Part shown: positions 43,390 to 52,301 of the stretch, piece after piece
Layout: the number at the start of each line of letters is the position of its first letter
Numbering within the stretch: position 1 is the stretch's first letter
Translations under genes and position numbers: made by a program
The notes under the pieces: model-generated
Seen by the model: the letters and a program-made list of their open reading frames with translations, nothing else
What the model was told of the DNA's origin: nothing
The model's database searches: none
Source of the DNA: Erigeron canadensis
Lineage: Eukaryota; Streptophyta; Magnoliopsida; Asterales; Asteraceae
Assembly (NCBI RefSeq): GCF_010389155.1
Contig: NC_057767.1
Coordinates: 22,269,723-22,333,722 of the forward strand
Direction of reading: 5' to 3'
Length of the DNA stretch: 64,000 nt

Positions 43390-44410
43390 GGGATGAGCAA
43401 GAAAACCCGAAAACTGTACAGTTCACCATTTTTACACATTTCCGGTCTGGGCCAAAACCATAACAAAATGGGCTGACTAGCTGACCACTTGAAGAGATTT
43501 TTTACTTTATTTGATTTTTATAGTTTCTAGTTTCTAATCCAATCATATCCAGTACCCATGTTCTATTATGTCTTGCTCAAACTTTTCATAGTAATGAAAC
43601 AAGATGATCAAGTTTTTATGTTCGCCTATTATTTCAAAAGGACATGTTATTGAAAGGTAAAATAAATCAGTAAGGTAACTCAGGTGATTGTGGAGATAGA
43701 ACACTTTTTTCAAGGATTTCTTTGATGTCGAGGCAGCCAACTAGCCATCAAAGAGGTAAAGCAAAAGTGGTTTGGGATATTGTTTGCTCCCCAAAACAAG
43801 AAGGGGGTCTTGGAATTTGGCGATTGCAGGGAATTACTATTTCTCTCATTTGTGTATATATATGAAATTTGATTTCTTTAAAGGAATCGTTGTGGGTTGA
43901 TACATACACACAAACCGAGAGGTATTAGCTTTTGGGAAGTACCTTGTCGTGGTAGTATGTCATGAAGCTGAAGGAAATTAGTTCATGCTCGGCCTTTAGT
44001 TTGTGAATATTTTTGATATAAACTTGGAAATGGAAATAGTGTTTCGGCCTAATATGACAACTAGTGTGTTAATTCGCCTTCGAGTAAAAAAATCACTTCA
44101 AGAATGGTAACTAGTGTTGGCCACCTGATTGGAAGGAAAGATTTCCAAATGTTGATCCTCTTTCCTTATTGATTCTGAACGTGATATATTACAGTGGAAG
44201 GATAGAAAGGGAATGATCCGTGAGTTCTCAGTTGCTGTTGTGTGTGATGATTTAAGACCAAGGGATGTTGAGGTTGCTTGCCATCAACTGATTTGGTATT
44301 CTCAAAGTATTGTCACCAAAGCTGGTCCTATCCGCTACCACGTACTTCATCTGGCAAGAAAGGAATCCGAGACTCTTCAACAAGAAAAGATTAGAATACC
44401 AACTTATTCA
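43390..44410 (+). pseudogene. L1-type LINE fragment (end of reverse transcriptase ORF, zf-RVT region)
   Basis: In broken frames one can read IEHFFQGFL near 43700, KVVWDIVCSPKQEGGLGIW (43761-43816), ESLWV, SWKYVMKLKE and ...KLGNGNSV, then (44190-44350) WKDRKGMIREFSVAVVCDDL, RPRDVEVACHQLIWYS and LARKESETLQQ. This is the order of the zf-RVT domain at the end of plant L1 ORF2. Several stops and frameshifts. The first ~375 bp (43390-43765) also occur inverted at 24940-25305. No poly-A tail or target duplication found. Confidence 0.7.
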
Positions 44411-44559
44411 AAAGATTTTTGCAACTGTTCAATAAAGAAGCCTTGGTGTCTTTGCTTACTACAATGTAATAATAGGTTGTTCTGTTTATTTGTTTCTAGT
44501 CGTTTATGCCATGTCACCTTATACCGTTTTGTGTTATGATGAGTCGAGTTGATATTCCG

Positions 44560-44735
44560 TCAATCCGCCTATAACTTGTATTGTTTTGATGTTACTTTAA
44601 ATCCATCTACTTTTAATTCAAAATTTGTTCGGATTGTAGAAGAATTAGGAAGTCCTGAGAATTCTCCAATGTTTATATCTATGCGATTGCTGCTACTGTT
44701 TTACTCATTAATTGACTTTAGAGAAGAAACTCGGT
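44560..44735 (+). pseudogene. mTERF gene fragment
   Basis: Nucleotides 44625-44735 (CGGATTGTAGAAGAATTAGG... to TTTAGAGAAGAAACTCGG) align with 42256-42362 of the first mTERF gene, including the peptide RIVEELGSPENSPMF (RIGWIVEKLGIPETSPMF in the intact gene). The alignment then shifts frame. Only this central part survives, so a third mTERF copy once lay here. Confidence 0.75.
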
Positions 44736-45617
44736 CCCCTGGTTTAACTGAAATTACTCCGTTATTATCAAAGACAAATAAATACTAGTAGGGTGTTGCT
44801 TAGTTCAAATCTTCGATCAACAACTGGTTTAAATTCGGCGCAATATTGACTATATTTCTGTAGCTTAACTTTTGAATTAGCATGACAAAGAAAGCTTCAT
44901 GTTGCGATTTAGTTAGCTTAACTTGTTCTTCCACGAACTTAATTATACTTTCTTGGATTTGGATTGGTTTATCAGCCTTTGTTGTTATTTCAAAATTTGC
45001 ATTTGATGCTCTCCCAGTCTTCCCCGATCGTTACAAATGAAGAACTTAGTATGACTAGTGAGTAGTATATAAAATGAGACGAAGGGAATAGCGTATTGTA
45101 TTTTATTACCAGTAAATAATCTTTTATGGATAAATAAAGTTTAAATTATAAATTATTAAAATGTATCCTCAAATTATTTAAACTAAATTATAATATAAAG
45201 TTTTAAACTATATAATATTAAATGTATTTATGATTTTTCCATTCAATGTGTCCTTTAGATTCAGGTAATGATCGTTTTCATTGGTAATTGATGATATTTG
45301 AAATAAAATATACATATCGACACTAGTTATGACAAACAACACTTAAACGAATTGTTTAATATCATTTTCTCTGAAAATAGAAGTAATATTTTTTTTTCTT
45401 TTTTCTTTTTTAAATTGAAATCTTTTAAAGTTATTATAATATAACAGGAATCCTAATCTTTAAATTAGAATTAAAAGTTAAAATTAAAAAATAACTTTTA
45501 AATTTTGGATTTCAATTCAAAGATTAAAATACTTTCAACTTTACTAGTAAAAAAAGAAAATAAATTAATGAACGAAAAATAATAAATCTTTATAATCAAA
45601 TATCTTACAAAATCTAT
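44736..45617. other. AT-rich intergenic region
   Basis: No gene or structured repeat recognised up to the MULE target duplication. Confidence 0.5.
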
Positions 45618-45777
45618 TAATTATAATGGGTTGTGATCAAAAGGATCCACTCAAAAGTTTGGAAACCAAGGGCTTCTTTACAGCCGTCAGATCAACAATA
45701 AAATGCGGTCCAGATTAGAATTAAAAAAAATACGGGGAGGGGTACCGTGGTAATTTAACCTGCTATATTCACCACAC

Positions 45778-45785
45778 TATATAAA
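45778..45785 (+). promoter_or_regulatory. TATA box of the MULE plus-strand gene
   Basis: TATATAAA, 207 bp upstream of the first ATG at 45992, at the inner edge of the terminal region. Confidence 0.6.
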
Positions 45786-45991
45786 GCATACACAAGCCCC
45801 AATCAAACTCTAAAAATTAAATTAGTCGTGAAATTCAATCGTGAAATCAAATTAAAACCAGTTGCGACACCACCTCAGGCAATAGAAACTTCGACCGGCG
45901 GTCATATTACAGAACCTAGAGATTTTTCCGGCGGTTGCTAGAGCTATAGTATTTGACATAATCATTGTTGATAATCTTCAATAAATCAGTG

Positions 45992-46087
45992 ATGGAATCA
46001 AAAGAACTTGATGTTTCTAACGACGAGATTATTGAAGATGAAGAAGGGATATTTGAAAAGGAAGAAGAAGACAACACAGGCACATAA
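45992..46087 (+). pseudogene. Leading short ORF of the FAR1-type gene (31 aa)
   Basis: From the ATG at 45992: MESKELDVSNDEIIEDEEGI and further Glu/Asp-rich residues, stop at 46085-46087. An acidic start is common for FAR1/FRS-type proteins. The minisatellite begins directly after the stop, so the DNA-binding and transposase core regions are missing or replaced. No function expected for this peptide alone. Confidence 0.4.
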
Positions 46088-47040
46088 AAATTAAAGTTGA
46101 TTGTATATAATATTGAAGTTGATTGTACATAGGAATGTTAATTTTGTACTTGAAATAACCTGCCTAGATCCAATCAAAGTTGATTGTACATAGGAATACA
46201 ACTTTGGTGGTTGAAATAACATGTCTAATCCAATCAAAGTTGATAATAGAAAGAATTATAACTTTTACGCTTACAATCAAAGTTGATTGTACATAGGATT
46301 GTAAATTTTGTGCTTGAAATAACATGTCTAATCCAATCGAAGTTGATTATGCATAGGAATATAGCTTTTACGCTTACAATCAGAGTTGATTGTACATAGG
46401 AATGTAAATTTTGTGCTTGAAATAACCTGCCTAGATCCAATCAAAGTTGATTGTACATAGGATTGTAAATTTTGTGCTTGAAATAACATGCCTAATCCAA
46501 TCAAAGTTGATTGTACATAGGATTGTAAATTTTGTGCTTGAAATAACATGCCTAATCCAATCCAATTTGATTATACACAGGAATATCGCTTTTACGCTTA
46601 CAATCAAAGTTGATTGTACATAGGAATGTAAATTTGTGCTTTAAATAACCTGTCTAATCAGATCAAAGTTTATTGTACATAGGAATGTAAATTTTTGCGC
46701 TTACAATCAAAGTTGATTGTACATAGGAATGTAAATTTTGTGTTTTGAAATAACCTGCCTGGATTCAATCGAAGTTGATTGTACATAGGAATACAGCTTT
46801 TGTGGTTGAAATAACATGCCTAATCCAATCAAAGTTGATTGTACATAGGAATATACCTTTTACATTTGCAATCAAAGTTGCTTGTACATACGAATATAGC
46901 TTTTGTGCTTGAAATTACCTAACTAATCAAATAAAAGTTGATTGTACATAGGAATATAGCTTTTATGCTTACAATCAAAGTTGATTGTATAGGAACATAA
47001 ATTTTGTGCATGAAATAACATGCATAATCTAATCAAAGAA
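46088..47040 (+). repeat. Minisatellite, ~18 units of 43 and ~60 bp
   Basis: Each unit begins with AATCAAAGTTGATTGTACAT and continues AGGAATGTAAATTTTGTGC or AGGAATATAGCTTTTACGC. Long units (~60 bp) end in AAATAACCTGCCTA-ATCC; short units (~43 bp) end in GCTTACAATC. Identity between units is high but not perfect. Single diverged copies occur downstream (48253; inverted at 48454-48477). Open frames here are repeat artefacts. Confidence 0.95.
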
Positions 47041-47483
47041 AGATTAGTTATTTATCCAATCTGGTGTGATTGACTTTTGAAATGAGTTGAGGATGTATGC
47101 AACTTGTCTTTGTCTACAACAGCTAAATGATAATATGTGTATTTCCTCTTTCTGTAACACAAAAATAGTTTTCGAGATTGTTCAGAAAGAGATAGATCCT
47201 TTGTTGTATGCATGTTCAGTTAATCAAATGACTATCAAGGGCAATTGTCAAGTTTAACTTATTAATGAAAAATTAGAGAAGAAAACATTGGATATGGGAT
47301 AAAATGTGATACAATACAAGGTATGTTTATGCTCTATATGCACAATTAAAAACTGAATAATATATGTATAGATATGATTGAACACAAATAGATTCATGCT
47401 ATATTTTTGTTTTGGAAATAGAGTGATTTTATTTAGTCAATCAAATATGATTAGTTAATCAAAAAATAAATTGAAATAATTTT

Positions 47484-48075
47484 CAGCACATGAAGGTACT
47501 TTATAACCGACCGGATGGATCAATTATGTGTACTTGTAGACACTACCTTTGTTACAGTCTCCTATGCCAACATTGTTTTGTGGTTTGAGCAACAATAATG
47601 TAGAAGAGATACCTGCAAAGTACATAATAAGGTGATTGACGAAAGGCATCATACCACCAGATTTTGAGATCGAGACGAAACAGATTTGACAATGCAAATG
47701 TGGGTACTCAAAGGTTGGTCACTGATGTAACCTCAGTTGTTGAAGATTGCTTGCATCTACTTGTTAATGATGATAAGAAGCTCGAAGAATTTCAAGAACA
47801 AGTGAAAGACTTGAAAAAAAAAAAGTTGAGGCTGAAATGTCAAAACAACCTTCGAAGAAAAAAGATGACATCATAGGAAAAATGACGGGTATTTCAAATC
47901 CGGATACAAATAGAATAAAAACCCACCGGTTAGAACATACAAGTGGTATTACAGAGACAAACGTTTGATGGGTTGGAAAGAAAAGGGAATTAAAGAAAGC
48001 AACAAAAGAAAGAGTAATTACAGAGACAACAAGAGGACTTGTGGAAGAAAGAAACAAAAAGCGAATTAGAGTATG
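47484..48075 (+). pseudogene. FAR1/FRS-type transposase remnant: SWIM zinc finger and C-terminus
   Basis: Near 47493 the translation reads VLYNRPDGSIMCTCRHYLCY then SLLCQHCFVV: the SWIM motif C-x-C-x(n)-C-x-H of FAR1-related MULE transposases. After one frame change it continues LSNNNVEEIPAKYIIR and GIIPPDFEIE, as expected after SWIM. 47664-47873 gives QRLVTDVTSVVEDCLHLLVN and a Lys-rich coiled coil, the normal C-terminal end. A frameshift and a stop interrupt it, and the catalytic DDE core upstream is absent, so this is a dead transposase. Confidence 0.72.
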
Positions 48076-48755
48076 ACTTAGTATGACTTCTGATGTGTCT
48101 CGGATCAACTAGCAAGCCACTATTTTTTTATTGCTATTACTTTTCTAATTATACAGATTTTATACTTGGTTGATATATTTTTTACAGTTTACAAATTTAT
48201 ACATGCTTCATGGTTGAATATTTGTACTCACCAATCAAACATGATTTTCTTTATCCAATCAAAAGTGATTGAAAATGTGACGTGCTTGAATATGTGTATT
48301 TGGTCCTATATTGCCAAATGTGATGTGCTTGAATCTGTGTATAATGTGTTACATTTCTGCAATGTTGTCAAGTTTTGTCATATTTTGGGAGGACCACCCT
48401 TTGCTCGGCTGCTGGTTTGCACATAAAATTCCACACCTGGACAAAAGTTTTGGACAATCAACTTTGATTGCACACAAATTCAGTCTATAGACATTGTACA
48501 AACATTAAATTGTAATAATCATTTAACTGCATAAAATCTATCACATTCTAACTACATTTGAACACATTCAAAATACACAAAACGCATTCAAATACACAAG
48601 TTTACTGAACACCATTCAACTACAAAAGCAAACAGTTTAACATGATTCCTAAAAAGTTTTTAGAACACATTCAACCAAAAAGTTTAAGCACCAATTTCCT
48701 GAGACAATGCAGAGTTTCTACATTTCCTTTCCTCCCTACCTCTTAGAAAAAGTTG
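48076..48755. other. MULE interior between the two gene remnants
   Basis: AT-rich and without clear coding. It contains an inverted single copy of the minisatellite core (48454-48477) and ACACATTCAA-type simple repeats. A ~39-bp piece (TTCAACCAAAAAGTTTAAGC...) at 48671 recurs at 48761 (90-bp period). Confidence 0.55.
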
Positions 48756-50171
48756 TGTTATTCAACCAAAAAGTTTAAGCACCAATTTCCTGAGACAATA
48801 TCGTATGCTTCTTCTTCCTCAGAAAGATGATCCTCTACTTCTTTATCGCCTTCACTCATCTTCTCTACTTTATCATGAACATATGCTTCAACATTTTCAA
48901 CTTATAAATCAAAAAGTTGCGAGTGATGTTCTTCTTATACCTGCATTAAATTGACTAAACGACTGCTTACGTAATTCTGCATTAGCCTGATACTTCCAAG
49001 ACTTAAGATCAACATCACCTTTTCAAATCCCTAACACATCAAAACAGCTTTGGAGGTAAACTCTTGATATTAAAACCTATTAGGAAACCAAAACCTAAGT
49101 CGCGGAGCAGCTTCTTCTAAGAAAGACTAAGATTAGTCATCACATTAGCAAATACACCAGGTGTGGTCTTGTATACGATAGAGGTAAGATCTATACCATT
49201 ATGTGAACATTTCCGGGCAACTTTCTTGGGAGCTTTCTTGAGATGTTGTCTTGGACACTTAGGGGAGTTTTTATCAGAAGCTAAACGAGCACCATTCCGG
49301 GAAGCCTTCTTAAAAGGGTCCTTCTTAGGTTCCTGAGACCCAGGACAATCTTTTTTAGAAGCTAAACGAGGAGACTTACGAGAAGCCTTCTCAGAAGCGA
49401 CATTCCTAAGATCTTGAGGCACCTTCAGTTTCTTCTTCTTTCATACATGCCCCAATTCAACAAGAGGTTGATTTAAATCAACTGCAGAAATGACATTCTT
49501 CGGTTGCAGAGACACCTTCGTCTTCTTCTTCTCTTAAACAAGGTGCAACTCAACTACAGTTTCATGTAAATCAACTGCATAGACAGAGAACTAAAATTTA
49601 CTACACAAACTAGTACCCAGAGTTATCAAATGCAAACTGTTAGAGATCACTAAAACTATCAGAGTTTTCGCTAAACAAACACTATCTAAAATGTAAGCCA
49701 AACAACAATTACACATGAACAACTAGCATAATCTGATCAAAATAACACTACGAACAACATGATAGGCTGTTTTTTCTTTCCAGAAACTTAACAACTGTTT
49801 AACTGAGAAGTTTTTTTTAATAGATTTAATAAACAGATTAACACAAGTACATAATAATATTTGACTATAGAATGACACACAATCATATCATATTGAATAA
49901 ACAACCAAACAAACATAGTTATAACAAACAATCATACCTGATTGGTTCACACAAAAACATAATACATGCTTAGATGTAACAATTAGACAATACATCTACA
50001 ACAAAAAAATTCTTATAATATACGATTAACAGTTACTAAATTTCTGAAATAAAATAAAAACCCTAAAAAATAATAAAACACTAAAAATAAAATAAAACGC
50101 ATAAAAGTTAGGATAAAAAGGAATTAAATGAAGAATATAATACACTTACCAGCCACCGTCGCCGTAGACAT
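48756..50171 (-). pseudogene. ULP-like gene remnant carried by the MULE (minus strand)
   Basis: Reading on the minus strand: a first exon at 50171-50150 (MSTATVAG) ends at a consensus donor (GTAAGTG). Next comes a Lys/Arg-rich region 49560-49130 with repeats of the type KASRKSPRLASKK / KASRNGARLASDK and two stops. 49115-49040 gives DLGFGFLIGFNIKSLPPKLF, the conserved start of the domain also seen at 63.9 kb. 49015-48950 gives DVDLKSWKYQANAELRKQS, and 48901-48758 an acidic tail. ULP-type proteins are SUMO/ubiquitin-like proteases with a C48 catalytic His-Asp-Cys domain, but that domain is not visible. Frame breaks make it non-functional. Confidence 0.5.
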
Positions 50172-50682
50172 GGTCGGAACTACTTGATTATCATTCGGAA
50201 CGACAGATTTACATTTTTTTTTGATAAGTAGTTGGTTCATTATTACCGGCTAAGAAACTATACTTGATTATCGTATTTTCTATTGCCGGAAAAATGAGGG
50301 CTAGGAAAACCGTCGGCCGGTGAAGTGAGAATCGTGGAGAGAGAACCCCTGTATGTGTGTGTGGGTGGGTGTGTGTGTGTTTGTGTTGATTTGGGGGAAA
50401 TGAAAAACGGGTTGGGTGAAATTAATGATAGATGGAGGGATGTGTGAATGTACAGATATAACCTTCCGTGTGTTTTTTGAATTATGTGATTGAAATTAAT
50501 CTTAGCCTTTTATTACATAAAATGAAAGGTCAGGATGTGTCCTTTAGTTTCCAAGGAAAAAAGTGGCCTCAAATGAACAAATCACTAATTATAATATCAG
50601 ACATTTGGTAAAATTAAAGGTTAAGTTTAAAAAAAAGATTGATTAAATTATACTTGTCATGATTATTATGCTATTTATTATA

Positions 50683-50963
50683 GGGATTAGTACCCCATAA
50701 TGTAAACAACTTTACACGAATTGTTATAGTGTGTATCAAATTTCAATTTTGTGTATTGTATGTAATGAACTTTCAAATCTTGTGCATTGTATATATTTAA
50801 CCAATCAAAACTTGACAAGTGACCGCTTATATGGTTGCCACATATACTCGGATACATACAATTCACAAGATTTGAAAGTTTATTACAAACAATACACGTG
50901 ATTGAAATTCGATACACACTATAACTATTCGTGTAAAGTTGTTTACATTCTAAAATACTAATC
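50683..50963. mobile_element. MITE with ~110-bp terminal inverted repeats
   Basis: Left GGATTAGTACCCCATAATGT... and right (complement) GATTAGTATTTTAGAATGTA... match, including AACAACTTTACACGAAT(T/A)GT, TATAGTGTGTATC and AACTTTCAAATCTTGTG. The whole is ~280 bp and non-coding. It sits ~200 bp upstream of the second mTERF gene, within its likely promoter. Confidence 0.8.
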
Positions 50964-51167
50964 GTTATATTATTTCCATTCCATGGAATTCAGATGTTAG
51001 TATCTTTAAAGTTTTAGGACTATTTTACACTACTTTTAAAAATGATTAATATTTTCTTTCGAAATTCGATTTAATGGTTTTTAACTTTCTTTTAACATTT
51101 TCCAGAAATTCTTTCAACTTCGTATATTTTGAAATCGTGTATACACTTTAGGTCTAGTTTTTCTCAA

Positions 51168-52301
51168 ATGTTCCGTATAACCATCAGCAGCAGCCATGGC
51201 CAAATCTCCAACCAATTTCTTCACAAACCATCTTCAATCTTCTTCAATCTCTTTCACACTCCACCAACATCACAACCCACAAATCTCCAATCTCATATCA
51301 TAGCAGATTACCTTATAAATTCACTCAAATTCACAACACAAGAAGCCATCACAGCCACAACAAAACTACACCACTTAAAGTCCACTGAAAACCCACAATC
51401 TGTCATCAGTTTTCTTGAAAATAACAATCTTTCACAAACCCAAATCAAATCCATTGTTCTTTCACAACCCCAGATTTTATTAAAAAAAGTGGACAAAACC
51501 CTTGAGCCAAAATTCAAACTTTTTTCAGATATCGGGCTTTCGGGTTCGGACCTTGTTGCTGTTATAAAGAAAGATTCAAACTTGTTATCAAGAGGTTTGC
51601 ATACTTCTATTGTTCCCACTATTAATTTTTTGATGAGACTTTTAGGTAGTAATGAGAAAATTGTTAAAGCTATTAAGAAGTCACATTGGCCTTTTTATGG
51701 AAAGTTTTTTAGAAGTAATGTGTTGTTATTGGAAAAATATGGGGTGGGTAGTAAAGATATTGAAAGGGTTATACTTAGAAACCCTAGGTTAGTTACTCAA
51801 AGCCCGATAAGGTTAGAAGAGAAGCTCGTTGAGGTCGAAAAAGAATTTGGAATTTCCCCGGGTTCTAGTATGTTTAGTTATGGGCTTTCGGCTCTTTGTT
51901 CGATGAGTAAGTTGAATTTGACGAGAAAGTTTGAGGTGTTTAGGAGTTTTGGGTGGTGTGATTCGGATATAGGTGTACTTGCTAAGAGTCAACCGATATG
52001 TTTGACGCATTCTGAGGAGAGGTTGAGTAAAATGTTGAGTTATTTTATGGGAGAACTTGGTTATACGTCGTCGTGGTTGTCTACTCGGGGGAATGTTTTG
52101 ATGTATAATTTGGATAAAAGGATTAAACCAAGGTATCAAGTGTTCAAGGCTTTGACTGAGAAAGGGGTGAGTGGAAAGGAGTTTCATTCAATGGTGTGCT
52201 TATCCGATGTTGATTTTGTGAAGCATGTTGTGGAACGTCATAAGGAAGAGCTTCCTGATCAATTGTATGAAAGATTTACCAAAAAGTCTAAACCCGCGTA
52301 G
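51168..52301 (+). CDS. mTERF family protein, organelle-targeted (377 aa)
   Basis: Single-exon gene. The first in-frame ATG is at 51168 (MFRITISSSHGQ); the frame is open upstream only with a TTG. The N-terminal ~40 residues are rich in Ser/Thr/His/Asn without acids, a transit peptide. mTERF repeats follow (DYLINSLKFTTQEAITATTK; LEPKFKLFSDIGLSGSDLVA; VILRNPRLVTQSP; KFEVFRSFGWCDSDIGVLAK; MLSYFMGELGYTSSWL; KRIKPRYQVFKAL). It is a paralogue of the 41564 gene, same strand, ~8.4 kb apart, and presumably binds organellar nucleic acid. Exact organelle and target unknown. A MITE occupies the upstream region. Confidence 0.93.
   Translation: MFRITISSSHGQISNQFLHKPSSIFFNLFHTPPTSQPTNLQSHIIADYLINSLKFTTQEAITATTKLHHLKSTENPQSVISFLENNNLSQTQIKSIVLSQPQILLKKVDKTLEPKFKLFSDIGLSGSDLVAVIKKDSNLLSRGLHTSIVPTINFLMRLLGSNEKIVKAIKKSHWPFYGKFFRSNVLLLEKYGVGSKDIERVILRNPRLVTQSPIRLEEKLVEVEKEFGISPGSSMFSYGLSALCSMSKLNLTRKFEVFRSFGWCDSDIGVLAKSQPICLTHSEERLSKMLSYFMGELGYTSSWLSTRGNVLMYNLDKRIKPRYQVFKALTEKGVSGKEFHSMVCLSDVDFVKHVVERHKEELPDQLYERFTKKSKPA

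Larger units (their letters stand above)
45618..50595. mobile_element. MULE with 10-bp target duplication (element 45628-50585)
   Basis: The direct repeat TAATTATAAT lies at 45618-45627 and 50586-50595. Inside, the ends are imperfect inverted repeats: left GGGTTGTGATCAAAAGGATC..., right (complement) GTGATTTGTTCATTTGAGGC..., with a strong shared TTGGAAAC block about 33 bp in. The element is 4958 bp. It carries FAR1-type transposase remnants (plus strand), a ~950-bp minisatellite and an ULP-like gene remnant (minus strand). 9-11-bp duplications and FAR1-like transposases are MULE hallmarks, and ULP-like cargo is known from the KI (Kaonashi) MULEs. Confidence 0.85.

Noticed and set aside
46088..47040. 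Direct repeats with regular spacing considered as a CRISPR array
   Set aside because: Units are contiguous minisatellite repeats with variable, similar tails rather than unique spacers, and this is a plant nuclear genome.
49117..49422. Basic Lys/Arg-rich 101-codon frame as an independent histone-like gene
   Set aside because: Flanking exons on the same strand and the MULE context fit the basic linker of an ULP-like gene better.
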